Shown: positions 1 through 7,483 of the stretch, one piece after another | How positions within the stretch are numbered: the first letter of the stretch is position 1 | How the letters are laid out: every line of letters starts with the position of its first letter | Source: JAVBPT01 sp031549455 | GTDB taxonomy: Bacteria; Bacillota; Clostridia; Lachnospirales; JAKSVV01 | Assembly: GCA_031549455.1 (NCBI GenBank) | Contig: JAVBPT010000001.1 | Span: forward strand, 1 to 17,736 | Length of the DNA stretch: 17,736 bases | Direction of reading: 5' to 3' | Translations under genes and position numbers: made by a program | The notes under the pieces: model-generated | Told to the model about the DNA's origin: nothing | Database searches by the model: none | Seen by the model: only the letters and a program-made list of their open reading frames with translations

Positions 1-1506
1 CGCCAGGATATCCGTAATATCCGTGGAATGTTGCATATGCACCTTTCTACCATCTGTCCATTCTATAACGCTATCCACATTTTTATAGTCCCTCCCCGTA
101 ACCGTATTGTGTTCTTCCCATACAATTGGTACATTGGGATCCACCGCAAGCTTAAAGCTTGGGCAAAATGGACATCTTTCTGTAAAGCCGCTCTGTAAAA
201 CCTTCCAACAGGTTTTGCCAACTGCGTCCTCTCCCAGATTAAACACTTCTTTCATTCTATGGTTAATGAACAAAATTTCATCTGTTTCCAAATCAGATAC
301 ATATACATACGCATCCATATTATTTAAAATATTTTTTAAAATCTCTAAGTTTTTATCCGCTTCTTGCTGTGTATTTTTCAGATCTGTGATGTCCACAGCA
401 TAGTGCATATGTACTCTTTTTCCATCCTTCCACTCAATCACACTCTCGGTGTTTCGATAGCTTTTTTGAGCCACATCGTTGTAGGCCTCCCAAGTGACAG
501 AGGTTTTTGGCTCTTCAATGAGTTGTTGCATCGGACAGTTTTCACACCTTCCTGTTAATCCAGTTTGCAAGACTTTCCAGCAGATGGCTCCCTCTGTATT
601 TTCGAGGTGAAATGTTTCCTTCATTTGTTTATTTACAAAAAGAATCTCATCCGTATCCATATCTGATACATATACACATGCATCCATCTTGTCCAAAATG
701 TTTTTTAACACCTCAAGCATCTTATTTGCTTCTCTCTGAGCTCCTCTAATGCTACTAATGTCTCGGATAATGGTCCCCGCCCCACTGATCTCTCCCTTCT
801 CATCTCGAAGTGGAAATAACTTTTGTTCCACCGTGAGTGTGTGCTGGTCCCTACAGATAAACTCAGACTCTTCACTCCAGCTAACTCCATTTGTAATCAC
901 ATTAAAAAAAGCCCTCTTCACCTTCTCTGCGGTAGGAATATCATGCATTCGATCTGGCCCAACATCTAGGCGCACTTCTTCTTTTGTATAACCACTCATT
1001 GCATAAACACCTGGATTGGCATAAATACAATTCAATTCTCTATCTGTCGCAGCAATAAAATCATCTGACGAATCAATAATGGCAGACTTAATTAAAAAAT
1101 CACGTTGATATTGGTGAATAACCGATATGTCCCGCATAATAACCCCAACCCCTATTTTTTCTTGATTCTCATCCCGAATCGCAAAAAAATGTTGTTGTAC
1201 CTCTATCTTTCGTCCATCTTTTGTAAGAAGCGTTGTTTCCCTTTTTGCAAACCCCTCTTCTAATCCCCTCATTAGTGCCTCTCTAGCCAATCTTGCGTCC
1301 TCCGGATCATGAACCAACTCGGGTGTTAATTCAATTCCAATTTCCTCTTTTGAATACCCTGACATCTTATAGGCTCCCGGGTTAACATAAAGAATTTTAA
1401 ACTCTTTATCGCATGCAACGATAAAGTCATTGGACGAATCCAAAAGACTGGTTTGGATTTCAATCATTTTTTTAAAATTTTGTTCCTCGTTAGCGTATTC
1501 TCCCAT
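1..1506 (-). CDS. Multi-PAS sensor protein, 3' end cut by window edge
   Basis: This frame is open from an ATG at 1506 to the left edge, giving 502 residues without a stop, so the C-terminal part is missing. Four PAS domains can be read, at about residues 20-140, 142-262, 265-382 and 388-502. PAS1 and PAS2 share a DSS(N/D)DFI start and an NPG.Y.MSGY(S/T)KEE stretch. PAS3 and PAS4 share KNIL..MDA.VYVSD, DEILF and a closing IEW.DG..VHM followed by DITD. PAS3 and PAS4 each hold a C-x11-C-x2-C-P motif (C309/C321/C324 and C433/C445/C448). No signal peptide or membrane segment is visible, so a cytoplasmic sensor is likely. PAS arrays of this kind usually precede a histidine kinase, GGDEF/EAL or sigma-54 activator domain; which one applies here cannot be seen. 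The start is chosen because the nearest upstream ATG meets a stop after four codons, and a GGGG ribosome site lies 7 bases upstream. The gene follows mutY with a 62-base gap that shows no clear terminator. Confidence 0.88.
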   Translation of the reverse strand, partial: MGEYANEEQNFKKMIEIQTSLLDSSNDFIVACDKEFKILYVNPGAYKMSGYSKEEIGIELTPELVHDPEDARLAREALMRGLEEGFAKRETTLLTKDGRKIEVQQHFFAIRDENQEKIGVGVIMRDISVIHQYQRDFLIKSAIIDSSDDFIAATDRELNCIYANPGVYAMSGYTKEEVRLDVGPDRMHDIPTAEKVKRAFFNVITNGVSWSEESEFICRDQHTLTVEQKLFPLRDEKGEISGAGTIIRDISSIRGAQREANKMLEVLKNILDKMDACVYVSDMDTDEILFVNKQMKETFHLENTEGAICWKVLQTGLTGRCENCPMQQLIEEPKTSVTWEAYNDVAQKSYRNTESVIEWKDGKRVHMHYAVDITDLKNTQQEADKNLEILKNILNNMDAYVYVSDLETDEILFINHRMKEVFNLGEDAVGKTCWKVLQSGFTERCPFCPSFKLAVDPNVPIVWEEHNTVTGRDYKNVDSVIEWTDGRKVHMQHSTDITDILA

Positions 1507-1568
1507 TCTATTCCCCATTCATTACTCACTAGTATAAGCTTTTTTTTTAACTTTGCAATACCATTCTT

Positions 1569-2612
1569 TTATTCAATCTGCTTCTTAAAAAACTGGAACG
1601 CTGTTGGAATTGTTAAATCCTTTACCTCTGTTTTTTGAATCCATTTATATCCATTTAGAATGCCTTTTCCTTTAACCTTGCAATGATATCCTCTCATTTC
1701 CCAGGTAAGATGTGTAAATAGGTGTTTTGTTTCTCCCAGTCCGCTCAGTTTTGTTGCTGTATACCCAAACGCTAAAAGATGGCTTTTTATCTCCTCATCT
1801 TTTAACCATTCATCCAAAAGGTAAAATTCCCAAAGATGATACAATAACTTTTCTGTGCGTTCGCGCATCAGGATTTCTCCCTTTTCATTTTCAATAATCA
1901 AAACCATTTTTTGCTCTACTCTCCTTTTCTCTTTTCGAGATTTATAGGGAAGTACATTCTGAGTACCCATTTGGTATGCTTTGCAATACGATAAAACAGG
2001 GCAACTATCACAGGATGGGTTTTGAGGTGTGCAGATCAGAGCGCCCAGCTCCATCAAGGCCTGGGTAAAGGTGCCCGTTCTTTCAACCGGCATAATCTTC
2101 CGGACAAAATGGGTGGCAAGTTGTTTGGCCTCTTTTCCCGCAATATCTGCCCCACTGTTTTCAAGTCGTGAAAAAACACGTAGCACATTTCCGTCTACCG
2201 CTGCCACCTGAATATCAAATGCAATGCTGAGGATTGCGCCTGCTGTATATTCTCCAATGCCCGGAAGTGATAAGAGTTCTTTGAACGTATCCGGAAAGTG
2301 CCCCTTCCACTCCATTATGATTTTTTCCGCCGCCTTTTTCATATTGCGTGCACGTGAGTAATAACCAAGTCCCTCCCAAAGTTTTAACACCTCTTCTTCC
2401 TTTGCCGTGGCAAGCGATAGAACCGTTGGGAATTTTTTTACAAATCGGTTGTAGTAAGGAATGAGCGTATCAATCCTCGTTTGTTGTGCCATGATTTCTG
2501 AAACCCATATCAGATAAGGATCTTTTGTATCTCTCCAAGGCAACTCTCTCCTATTTTCATCATACCAAAAAATGAGCTTTCGCGTTATTTCGGATCCTCT
2601 TTCTTTATTCAT
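1569..2612 (-). CDS. mutY: A/G-specific adenine DNA glycosylase MutY
   Basis: This base-excision-repair enzyme removes adenine mispaired with 8-oxoguanine or guanine, limiting G:C to T:A mutations. The 347-residue length is normal for the family. The N-terminal half is the HhH-GPD glycosylase fold: LPWR near residue 24, the catalytic glutamate E39 in SEIMAQQT, the helix-hairpin-helix LPGIGEYTAG at 116-125, and the catalytic aspartate D140 in VDGNV. A [4Fe-4S] ligand set C-x6-C-x2-C-x5-C is complete at C194, C201, C204 and C210. The C-terminal part from about residue 230 fits the NUDIX-like domain that recognises 8-oxoguanine. The ATG at 2612 overlaps the end of the upstream glycosylase gene by 8 bases and is preceded by an AGGGG site, so the two are probably translated together. 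Confidence 0.95.
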   Translation of the reverse strand: MNKERGSEITRKLIFWYDENRRELPWRDTKDPYLIWVSEIMAQQTRIDTLIPYYNRFVKKFPTVLSLATAKEEEVLKLWEGLGYYSRARNMKKAAEKIIMEWKGHFPDTFKELLSLPGIGEYTAGAILSIAFDIQVAAVDGNVLRVFSRLENSGADIAGKEAKQLATHFVRKIMPVERTGTFTQALMELGALICTPQNPSCDSCPVLSYCKAYQMGTQNVLPYKSRKEKRRVEQKMVLIIENEKGEILMRERTEKLLYHLWEFYLLDEWLKDEEIKSHLLAFGYTATKLSGLGETKHLFTHLTWEMRGYHCKVKGKGILNGYKWIQKTEVKDLTIPTAFQFFKKQIE

Positions 2613-3087
2613 CTAACTTTTCCCCTATCTTCATCCACTCTTTGGTTAAACTTTCCAGATTATATCTTGCGTTTGCAGGGCTGGTGGAGGGAAGATTATA
2701 AGATTCGATCTCAATCTTTTTCCCAAAGTATTGTTTGTACAATTTGTGAGCCGTTCTCCCATTTGTAAAAATCATCTCAATCTGAGGATATTTTTCCAAA
2801 AGGTCAAAAATTGCATTGGGTATCCCTTCTCTAATGCTTGCATCCGAGGCTCCATCTACTTTGCAACTAGCGAGCACATCCCAGAGCGCTATTTTATGTT
2901 CTAGTAAAAATACTTTTTTCTGCTCGTTGGTCTCTGGAGCACTCGTTTTTAAGACGGAAGTTAAAACCTTCCAAAAACGATTCTTTGAAAACCCATAATA
3001 GAACCCCATTTTAAAGGAAATGGGGGAAGGATAGCTTCCCAGGATCAATATTTTGGAGTGACTGTCAATGATCGGTTCAAAAGACAT
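2605..3087 (-). CDS. DNA-deoxyinosine (hypoxanthine-DNA) glycosylase, UDG superfamily
   Basis: The 160-residue protein matches the hypoxanthine-DNA glycosylase branch of the uracil-DNA glycosylase superfamily, which excises hypoxanthine formed by adenine deamination. Visible family marks are the N-terminal strand ILILGSYPSP (13-22), the GFYY..SKNRFW block (28-39; N36 is probably the active-site asparagine), and the second motif STSPANA at 134-140. An AAAGGAA ribosome site sits just upstream of the ATG at 3087. The gene overlaps mutY by 8 bases, making a two-gene repair unit that handles deamination and oxidation damage. The family assignment comes from recognised motifs; exact substrate preference (hypoxanthine versus uracil) is inferred from the family. 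Confidence 0.82.
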   Translation of the reverse strand: MSFEPIIDSHSKILILGSYPSPISFKMGFYYGFSKNRFWKVLTSVLKTSAPETNEQKKVFLLEHKIALWDVLASCKVDGASDASIREGIPNAIFDLLEKYPQIEMIFTNGRTAHKLYKQYFGKKIEIESYNLPSTSPANARYNLESLTKEWMKIGEKLDE

Positions 3088-3111
3088 CTCGTTGTTCCTT
3101 TAACTAACCTT

Positions 3112-3139
3112 ATTATCCCCTATTTTTTCCACAATGCAA
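3112..3139 (-). promoter_or_regulatory. Candidate sigma-A promoter for the hypoxanthine-DNA glycosylase-mutY unit
   Basis: On the minus strand a TTGCAT box (3139-3134) is separated by 16 bases from a GATAAT box (3117-3112). This lies 25 bases before the glycosylase ATG and just beyond the flgG terminator, as expected for a new transcription unit. Each box differs slightly from consensus, so the call rests partly on position. Confidence 0.45.
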
Positions 3140-3140
3140 G

Positions 3141-3169
3141 AAAAAAAGAGGGGAACTTTCCCTCTTTTC
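3141..3169 (-). terminator. Rho-independent terminator after flgG
   Basis: Read on the minus strand, AAAAGAGGG pairs with CCCTCTTTT around a short loop and is followed by a run of seven T residues. It lies 8 bases after the flgG stop codon and closes the flagellar unit. Confidence 0.88.
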
Positions 3170-3176
3170 ACTTATA

Positions 3177-3995
3177 TTAGGTTCTCTTTAATTGGTTTGC
3201 CTGTGATAACATCTCATCTGCTGACTGGATCGCTTTTGAGTTAAGTTCATATGCTCTTTGCGCCACAATCAGTTTTACCATTTCATCTGCAATTTGTATA
3301 TTGGAGGTTTCTAGGAAACCTTGTTTTACAATACTTTGAAGCGATTCATCCAAGTCAGATTCTAAGGTGGCCTCACCTGATGCGCTGGTTGCACCATATA
3401 GATTGCTTCCAATACTTTCGAGCCCGCTCGGATTACTAAATTGAACCAGTTGAACTCTTTGATCAAGCTCAACCAAAGCACCCGTTTCGTCTTTATAAGC
3501 AATATATCCTTCCTCACTAATAGAAAGAGATGAGAGAAGCACTTCACTTGGAATGGTGATCGGCTCATTGTCTTCATTTAGAACACGATAACCTTCAGCG
3601 GTAACAAGATACAGTTCTCCTTCAAAAGGGGACACTTTAAAGCTACCATCTTTTGTATATCTCACTTCCCCTTCTTTCTTCCCAATAGCGAAGAATCCAT
3701 TTCCAACGATCGCAAAATCGAGCGTGTTCCCGGTTTGTTCAAGGTTACCCGGAGAAAAATCTCTTGCAGTAGAAGAAAGTCTTACTCCAAAACCGATCTC
3801 AAGATTGACTGGTCTGCCTTTTCCGGTTTCATCTACAACTGCCGGCTTAATGTTTTGATATAATAAATCTTTGAATTCTGTTCTTTGTTTTTTATATCCT
3901 ACTGTGTTGACATTGGAAATGTTATTTGAAATCACATCCACATTTTGTTGTTGTGCTTTCATTCCACTTGCCGCCGTCCAGAGTGCTCTCATCAT
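3177..3995 (-). CDS. flgG: Flagellar basal-body distal rod protein FlgG (FlhP-like)
   Basis: This 272-residue protein belongs to the flagellar rod/hook family; FlgG polymerises as the distal rod between the basal body and the hook. The N-terminal rod motif is clear (RALWTAASGM followed by VDVISNNISNVNTVGYKK at residues 19-36). The conserved C-terminal helix region (SNIQIADEMVKLIVAQRAYELNSKAIQSADEML) is also present, and the two helical ends form the coiled coil typical of the family. No signal peptide is seen, as expected for type III flagellar export. The first of two adjacent ATG codons, at 3995, is used because AGGAG lies 10 bases upstream. The gene follows the flgF-like gene by 20 bases. 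In Bacillus subtilis the equivalent pair is flhO-flhP, so FlhP is an alternative name. Confidence 0.92.
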   Translation of the reverse strand: MMRALWTAASGMKAQQQNVDVISNNISNVNTVGYKKQRTEFKDLLYQNIKPAVVDETGKGRPVNLEIGFGVRLSSTARDFSPGNLEQTGNTLDFAIVGNGFFAIGKKEGEVRYTKDGSFKVSPFEGELYLVTAEGYRVLNEDNEPITIPSEVLLSSLSISEEGYIAYKDETGALVELDQRVQLVQFSNPSGLESIGSNLYGATSASGEATLESDLDESLQSIVKQGFLETSNIQIADEMVKLIVAQRAYELNSKAIQSADEMLSQANQLKRT

Positions 3996-4015
3996 AATCT
4001 TTGTTCTCCTTTATT

Positions 4016-4774
4016 TTATAGTCTTCCCACTTCATTAACCGCTTTTCCAAGTAATGAATCATGAACCTGTATCATTCGTTGATTGGCTTCATAGTTTCTG
4101 GTCATTGAAATCATTGCCACCATTTCTTCCACCACATTTACATTTGAGCCCTCAATGAATCCCTGTATAATGTCTCCTTTATAAGGTGCTTCTTCTGCAC
4201 CAGGATATGTCTCGTAGAGATTGGAACCGATTTTTTTCATAAATTGTAAATCTGCAAAATTAGTGGTTTTGAGCTGACTTACTTTTTCATCATCTACAAA
4301 AATAGTCCCTTCTTCGTCGATTACAATCTGCCCTTTTCCGATCAAAATCTCTTGATCACCCACACCCACCACGCGATATCCGTCCTTCGTAACCAGATAA
4401 CCCTCGCGGTCAAGTGTAAAGGTTCCGTCTCGTGTATATTTTGGGGTTACATTCCCGTTTTTGTCTGTTAGATTCACGACCAAAAATCCCTTGTCGGTTA
4501 AAGCTACATCAAGTGAATGATCGGTTTGTTTTAAGGATCCTTGTTCGAAATTGATCATGATGTTGGAAACACCCACACCCAGTCTTGATCCTCCAATTAT
4601 ATCTGTATTCTTACTTTCAATCTTTTTGGTGAGCAAATCATGAAATGCCGCAGAAACCACCACATCTTTTTTGTAACCTGCGGTATCGCCATTTGCCATA
4701 TTATTTGAAATCGCATCCATCATTTGCATCTGTGATGTCATCCCGGTTGCTGCTAAGTATAAACCTCGTATCAT
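4016..4774 (-). CDS. flgF: Flagellar rod protein, FlgF/FlhO-like
   Basis: The 252-residue protein is a second member of the flagellar rod family and is probably the proximal rod subunit next to FlgG. It starts MIRGLYLAATGM, continues with the rod motif AISNNMANGDTAGYKK, and ends with the paired helix region GSNVNVVEEMVAMISMTRNYEANQRMI. The reading frame could begin 9 bases earlier at a GTG (4783), but that GTG is part of the GAGGTGA ribosome site. The ATG at 4774 has ideal 6-base spacing and matches the usual start of the family. The gene heads a two-gene unit driven by the sigma-D-type promoter at 4805-4830. FlgF and FlgG paralogs are hard to separate from motifs alone; the order in the operon supports FlgF/FlhO. 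Confidence 0.87.
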   Translation of the reverse strand: MIRGLYLAATGMTSQMQMMDAISNNMANGDTAGYKKDVVVSAAFHDLLTKKIESKNTDIIGGSRLGVGVSNIMINFEQGSLKQTDHSLDVALTDKGFLVVNLTDKNGNVTPKYTRDGTFTLDREGYLVTKDGYRVVGVGDQEILIGKGQIVIDEEGTIFVDDEKVSQLKTTNFADLQFMKKIGSNLYETYPGAEEAPYKGDIIQGFIEGSNVNVVEEMVAMISMTRNYEANQRMIQVHDSLLGKAVNEVGRL

Positions 4775-4804
4775 GTAATTCACCTCATGTTTTTCTTATA
4801 ATAC

Positions 4805-4830
4805 ATATCGGCATATTTGTTCAAAGTTTA
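4805..4830 (-). promoter_or_regulatory. Sigma-D (sigma-28) flagellar promoter
   Basis: On the minus strand TAAA (4830-4827) is separated by 14 bases from GCCGATAT (4812-4805). The known Bacillus sigma-D consensus is TAAA, 14-16 bases, GCCGATAT, so both boxes are exact matches. It lies 30 bases before the flgF-like start, directly after the spo0A terminator. It therefore ties the two rod genes to the late flagellar regulon. Confidence 0.88.
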
Positions 4831-4842
4831 TAGTGTTGTAGA

Positions 4843-4883
4843 AAAAATTTAATAAAAGGACCCTTCTTTCTGAAGAGTCCTTT
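4843..4883 (-). terminator. Rho-independent terminator after spo0A
   Basis: On the minus strand AAAGGACTCTTC pairs with GAAGGGTCCTTT around an AGAAA loop; 11 pairs are Watson-Crick and one is a G-T wobble. A T-rich tail follows. It starts 8 bases after the spo0A stop codon. Confidence 0.85.
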
Positions 4884-4891
4884 CTTTGGCT

Positions 4892-5674
4892 TTATCCTAT
4901 TTTTCTTTGTAATCTGAGTTTGTCTGACAAGAGTGCAATAAATTCACTGTTGGTTGGTTTTCCTTTATTTCCATTCACAGTATAACTGAATAGTTCTTCT
5001 AGCGAATCTGCTTTTCCCCTATTCCATGCCACTTCAATTGCATGCCGAATCGCTCTTTCCACCCTAGAAGGGGTTGTTTTATACTTTTTTGCAATGCTTG
5101 GGTACAAAACCTTTGTGATTGAGGATAGCACATCCATATTGTCAGTAGACATCATGATGGAATCCCGTATATACTGATATCCCTTGATATGCGCTGGTAT
5201 TCCGACTTCATGAATCATATTTGTAACTTCTAACTCAAGATCTGAGAATCTCTTTGAGGTAGAAGAGATCAATTTCCCCTTATTGCTTGTTACTTTTGTT
5301 TGTCTTACCTCCTTGACTCGTTGCATCAAAATGTTTAGATCAAATGGTTTGATAATATAATAAGTTGCTCCAAGCTGAATGGCTTGTGTTACAATCTTAT
5401 CATGTCCAATTGCAGATAGAATGAAGATTACAGGTATTTTGTCGATTGGATAATTCTTTAATCTTTCAAGCACACCCATCCCATCTAATTGTGGCATAAT
5501 CATATCAAGTATGATGATGTCTGGCTTTTTCTCAGCAATCATGTTAAAAACTTCCAGACCGTCATGAATCATTGATACCAATTCCAGGTCATCATGCTCG
5601 GCTATTTTACCTGCTACTAGTTTACAAAATTCTAAATTATCATCTACTAGGGCTACTTTTAGTTTTTCTACCAA
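4892..5674 (-). CDS. spo0A: Sporulation transcription factor Spo0A
   Basis: Spo0A is the master response regulator for entry into sporulation, activated by phosphorylation and binding 0A boxes. The receiver domain spans about residues 5-120: acidic pair in LVDDN, phospho-acceptor aspartate D57 in ILDMIMP, and the conserved lysine in IIKPFD. The C-terminal effector domain from about residue 145 carries the Spo0A signature helix region TPSRVERAIRHAIEVAWNRG and ends near KPTNSEFIALLSDKLRL. A GTG at 5683 could start the frame, but it lies inside the AGGGGGTG ribosome site. A TTG at 5674 has 6-base spacing and gives a 260-residue product, close to the usual Spo0A size. The gene lies directly downstream of spoIVB, a conserved arrangement in spore formers. 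A rare TTG start may lower translation. Confidence 0.96.
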   Translation of the reverse strand: MVEKLKVALVDDNLEFCKLVAGKIAEHDDLELVSMIHDGLEVFNMIAEKKPDIIILDMIMPQLDGMGVLERLKNYPIDKIPVIFILSAIGHDKIVTQAIQLGATYYIIKPFDLNILMQRVKEVRQTKVTSNKGKLISSTSKRFSDLELEVTNMIHEVGIPAHIKGYQYIRDSIMMSTDNMDVLSSITKVLYPSIAKKYKTTPSRVERAIRHAIEVAWNRGKADSLEELFSYTVNGNKGKPTNSEFIALLSDKLRLQRKIG

Positions 5675-5789
5675 AATATACACCCCCTATTTAAAATTTT
5701 AAAACATTAAATAAATCTAACTTTTTATAAAATTTTGCAAAAACAACAAACTTTGGAGTAAGTTATTGTTATAATTGTAGTATAGGGTT

Positions 5790-5817
5790 ATTATATTTAG
5801 ATATTTAGAAAAAGCAA
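5790..5817 (-). promoter_or_regulatory. Candidate sigma-A promoter of spo0A
   Basis: On the minus strand TTGCTT (5817-5812) and a perfect TATAAT (5795-5790) are separated by 16 bases, about 115 bases before the spo0A start. No convincing sigma-H element (AGGANNT with GAAT) was recognised in the same interval. Confidence 0.55.
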
Positions 5818-5845
5818 TACTTTTCTCAAATTTTACGGTTTCTTT

Positions 5846-5855
5846 TTTTGTCGAT
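5846..5855 (+). promoter_or_regulatory. Candidate 0A box between spoIVB and spo0A
   Basis: The plus strand reads TTTTGTCGAT immediately after the spoIVB stop codon, one base off the Spo0A binding consensus TTTTGTCGAA. It sits about 30 bases upstream of the -35 box of the candidate spo0A promoter. This is a plausible place for autoregulation. A single ten-base near-match in AT-rich DNA can arise by chance. Confidence 0.45.
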
Positions 5856-7106
5856 CTAGCTGGTTTTTTCTTGCTTTATCATATTTTCTATAAAGATTCC
5901 ATAACCTTTTGTCGAATCTTGCACGAATACATGGGTCACCGCTCCGATGATTTTATCATTTTGTATAATTGGGCTTCCACTCATTCCCTGAATAATTCCA
6001 TTGGTTTCTTCCAAAAGCCTCTTATCTGTGATCCGGATAATCATTCCCTTGGAAATATTATATTCGTACTTATTAATCTCCTCAATATTGATCTCAAACT
6101 TTTCTACCTTATCACCCAGAATGTCAGATAAGATATAGGCTTTTCCAAGCACCACATCATTTTGCATGGCAATCGGTAAATACGTTCCTTCATTTTGAGC
6201 CAAAAATCTGGTATTTGGAACTGCGAACATCCCGTATTCTGTGTTATTCTGGATTTCTCCGTATTCTGACTGTGGCGTGTCCACAATCACACCCATAATC
6301 TCTCCCGGCTTTCCCTTTTGTCCTTTTTTAATACTTGTAATTGTGGTTTTTAGGACCTTTCCTCTTTCCACCTCAATGATTCGATTGGTATCCACATCCA
6401 TAATCCCATGTCCAAGGATGCCAATATGGTCTGACTCCTGATTATAGTAGGTAACCGTTCCAATTCCCTGGGTACTGTCACGAACCCATAATCCAAGCTT
6501 ATATTTCCCGTCCTCCATACTCTTAATTGGTATTGCTTCTGCATCTATTAAAATGCCATTTCTTTTTACCTTCATGGTCATCTCATCTCCATTTGAGTTT
6601 TCTATTTCAGAAATTAAATCCTCTTTTCTTTTAATCGTCTTATTATTGACCTCAAGGATCACGTCACCCGAAAATAGAACCTTTTTACTTGGCTCGACCG
6701 CTATCCCATCTTCTCCCATTACATACCCTGATCCAAGAACCATAAGCCCTTCTGAAAAAATACGAAGGCCCACAATTCTACCCACCGGCATGAGTTTAAT
6801 ATTGGGAATGACATCTAATTCCACTTTTTTAATCGGAATAAATCCCAATGCGATTTGTATATTGGTACTCCCTTTTTCTTTTGCCTCAATAATAAAATTT
6901 TCATCCTTGTTCTCTGCGTTTTTGACGTTAATTACATTTTGGGTCTCTTCTAACACGCTAATTTTAAAAGGAAGTTTTAATTTTAAATTGTGACTTGTAC
7001 CCTCTAATATATTAATTCTTCTTGGAAGATGTAGATATAGCGAAGTAAAAAGTGTCAATGTGAGCAACATTAAAATACTAAGTGATTTTAAGAATTTTTT
7101 TCTCAT
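5856..7106 (-). CDS. spoIVB: SpoIVB serine peptidase
   Basis: SpoIVB is the forespore-made S55-family protease that is secreted between the two spore membranes and triggers pro-sigma-K processing. The 416-residue protein has one N-terminal membrane segment (about residues 6-26) and a PDZ region (about 105-190, with VLFSGDVILEVN). The protease domain follows: catalytic histidine H233 in LGHGIMD and nucleophile S378 in GMSGSP, followed by GAVTHVF. Both residues lie at or close to their known positions in B. subtilis SpoIVB (H236, S378). The ATG at 7106 is preceded by AGGAAG 9 bases upstream. In many spore formers recN precedes spoIVB; here a DUF378 gene and its terminator do. A sigma-F/G promoter would be expected, but none was recognised in the 35 bases after that terminator. 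Confidence 0.95.
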   Translation of the reverse strand: MRKKFLKSLSILMLLTLTLFTSLYLHLPRRINILEGTSHNLKLKLPFKISVLEETQNVINVKNAENKDENFIIEAKEKGSTNIQIALGFIPIKKVELDVIPNIKLMPVGRIVGLRIFSEGLMVLGSGYVMGEDGIAVEPSKKVLFSGDVILEVNNKTIKRKEDLISEIENSNGDEMTMKVKRNGILIDAEAIPIKSMEDGKYKLGLWVRDSTQGIGTVTYYNQESDHIGILGHGIMDVDTNRIIEVERGKVLKTTITSIKKGQKGKPGEIMGVIVDTPQSEYGEIQNNTEYGMFAVPNTRFLAQNEGTYLPIAMQNDVVLGKAYILSDILGDKVEKFEINIEEINKYEYNISKGMIIRITDKRLLEETNGIIQGMSGSPIIQNDKIIGAVTHVFVQDSTKGYGIFIENMIKQEKTS

Positions 7107-7141
7107 ACCTTACTCTCTTCCTCTAATATTTTTCTTATATT

Positions 7142-7167
7142 AAAAAACTGCCTATTATCAGGCAGTT
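7142..7167 (-). terminator. Rho-independent terminator after the DUF378 gene
   Basis: On the minus strand AACTGCCT and AGGCAGTT form a perfect 8-base-pair stem with a GATAAT loop, followed by a run of T residues. It separates the DUF378 gene from spoIVB. Confidence 0.9.
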
Positions 7168-7180
7168 CGTTAACATTGTT

Positions 7181-7402
7181 TTATACTCTTTCCGTACTTT
7201 CTCCAATATTATTGAAAAATGTTAATCCATAAATACCAGATACACCTACTATTGCATAAATAATTCTACTTACTAATGTACTTGCTCCACCAAATAGTGT
7301 TGCAACTAGGTCAAATTGGAAAAATCCGATCAGTCCCCAGTTAATTGCACCAACTATTATGAATAGTAATGCTATCCAGTCCATAGTTCTAACTGTTTTC
7401 AT
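7181..7402 (-). CDS. DUF378 family small membrane protein (YuzA-like)
   Basis: The 73-residue protein has two hydrophobic segments, about residues 8-29 and 43-64, and the typical DUF378 stretch LLFIIVGAINWGLIGFFQFDLVATLFG. Its function is unknown in the family; an integral membrane location is likely. The frame is open upstream to 7516, but the ATG at 7402 is clearly the start: AAGGAGG lies 6 bases before it, and family members begin just before DWIALL. The 38 extra upstream codons have no family match. It stands alone between two terminators, so it is probably its own transcription unit. No confident promoter was found in the AT-rich leader. Confidence 0.88.
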   Translation of the reverse strand: MKTVRTMDWIALLFIIVGAINWGLIGFFQFDLVATLFGGASTLVSRIIYAIVGVSGIYGLTFFNNIGESTERV

Positions 7403-7465
7403 CTTATTCCTCCTTGGGAAATCATTTACATATATTTTGAAATTCATTTTACTAAAACGAATTTT

Positions 7466-7483
7466 GAGAAATATATTTTTCTC
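7466..7483. repeat. Short palindrome in the DUF378 leader
   Basis: GAGAAA and TTTCTC form a perfect 6-base inverted repeat around a 6-base AT centre, about 64 bases before the DUF378 start. It could be an operator or a small RNA hairpin. There is no supporting context, and AT-rich DNA yields such repeats easily. Confidence 0.35.

Noticed and set aside
6553..6993. A 146-codon plus-strand frame opposite spoIVB
   Set aside because: No ribosome site or family features were seen, and it is fully covered by the conserved SpoIVB PDZ and N-terminal region.
7107..7200. A sigma-F/sigma-G promoter for spoIVB
   Set aside because: A GTATA-like box and an ATAATA-like box occur, but they straddle the terminator stem with poor spacing, so I could not support a call.
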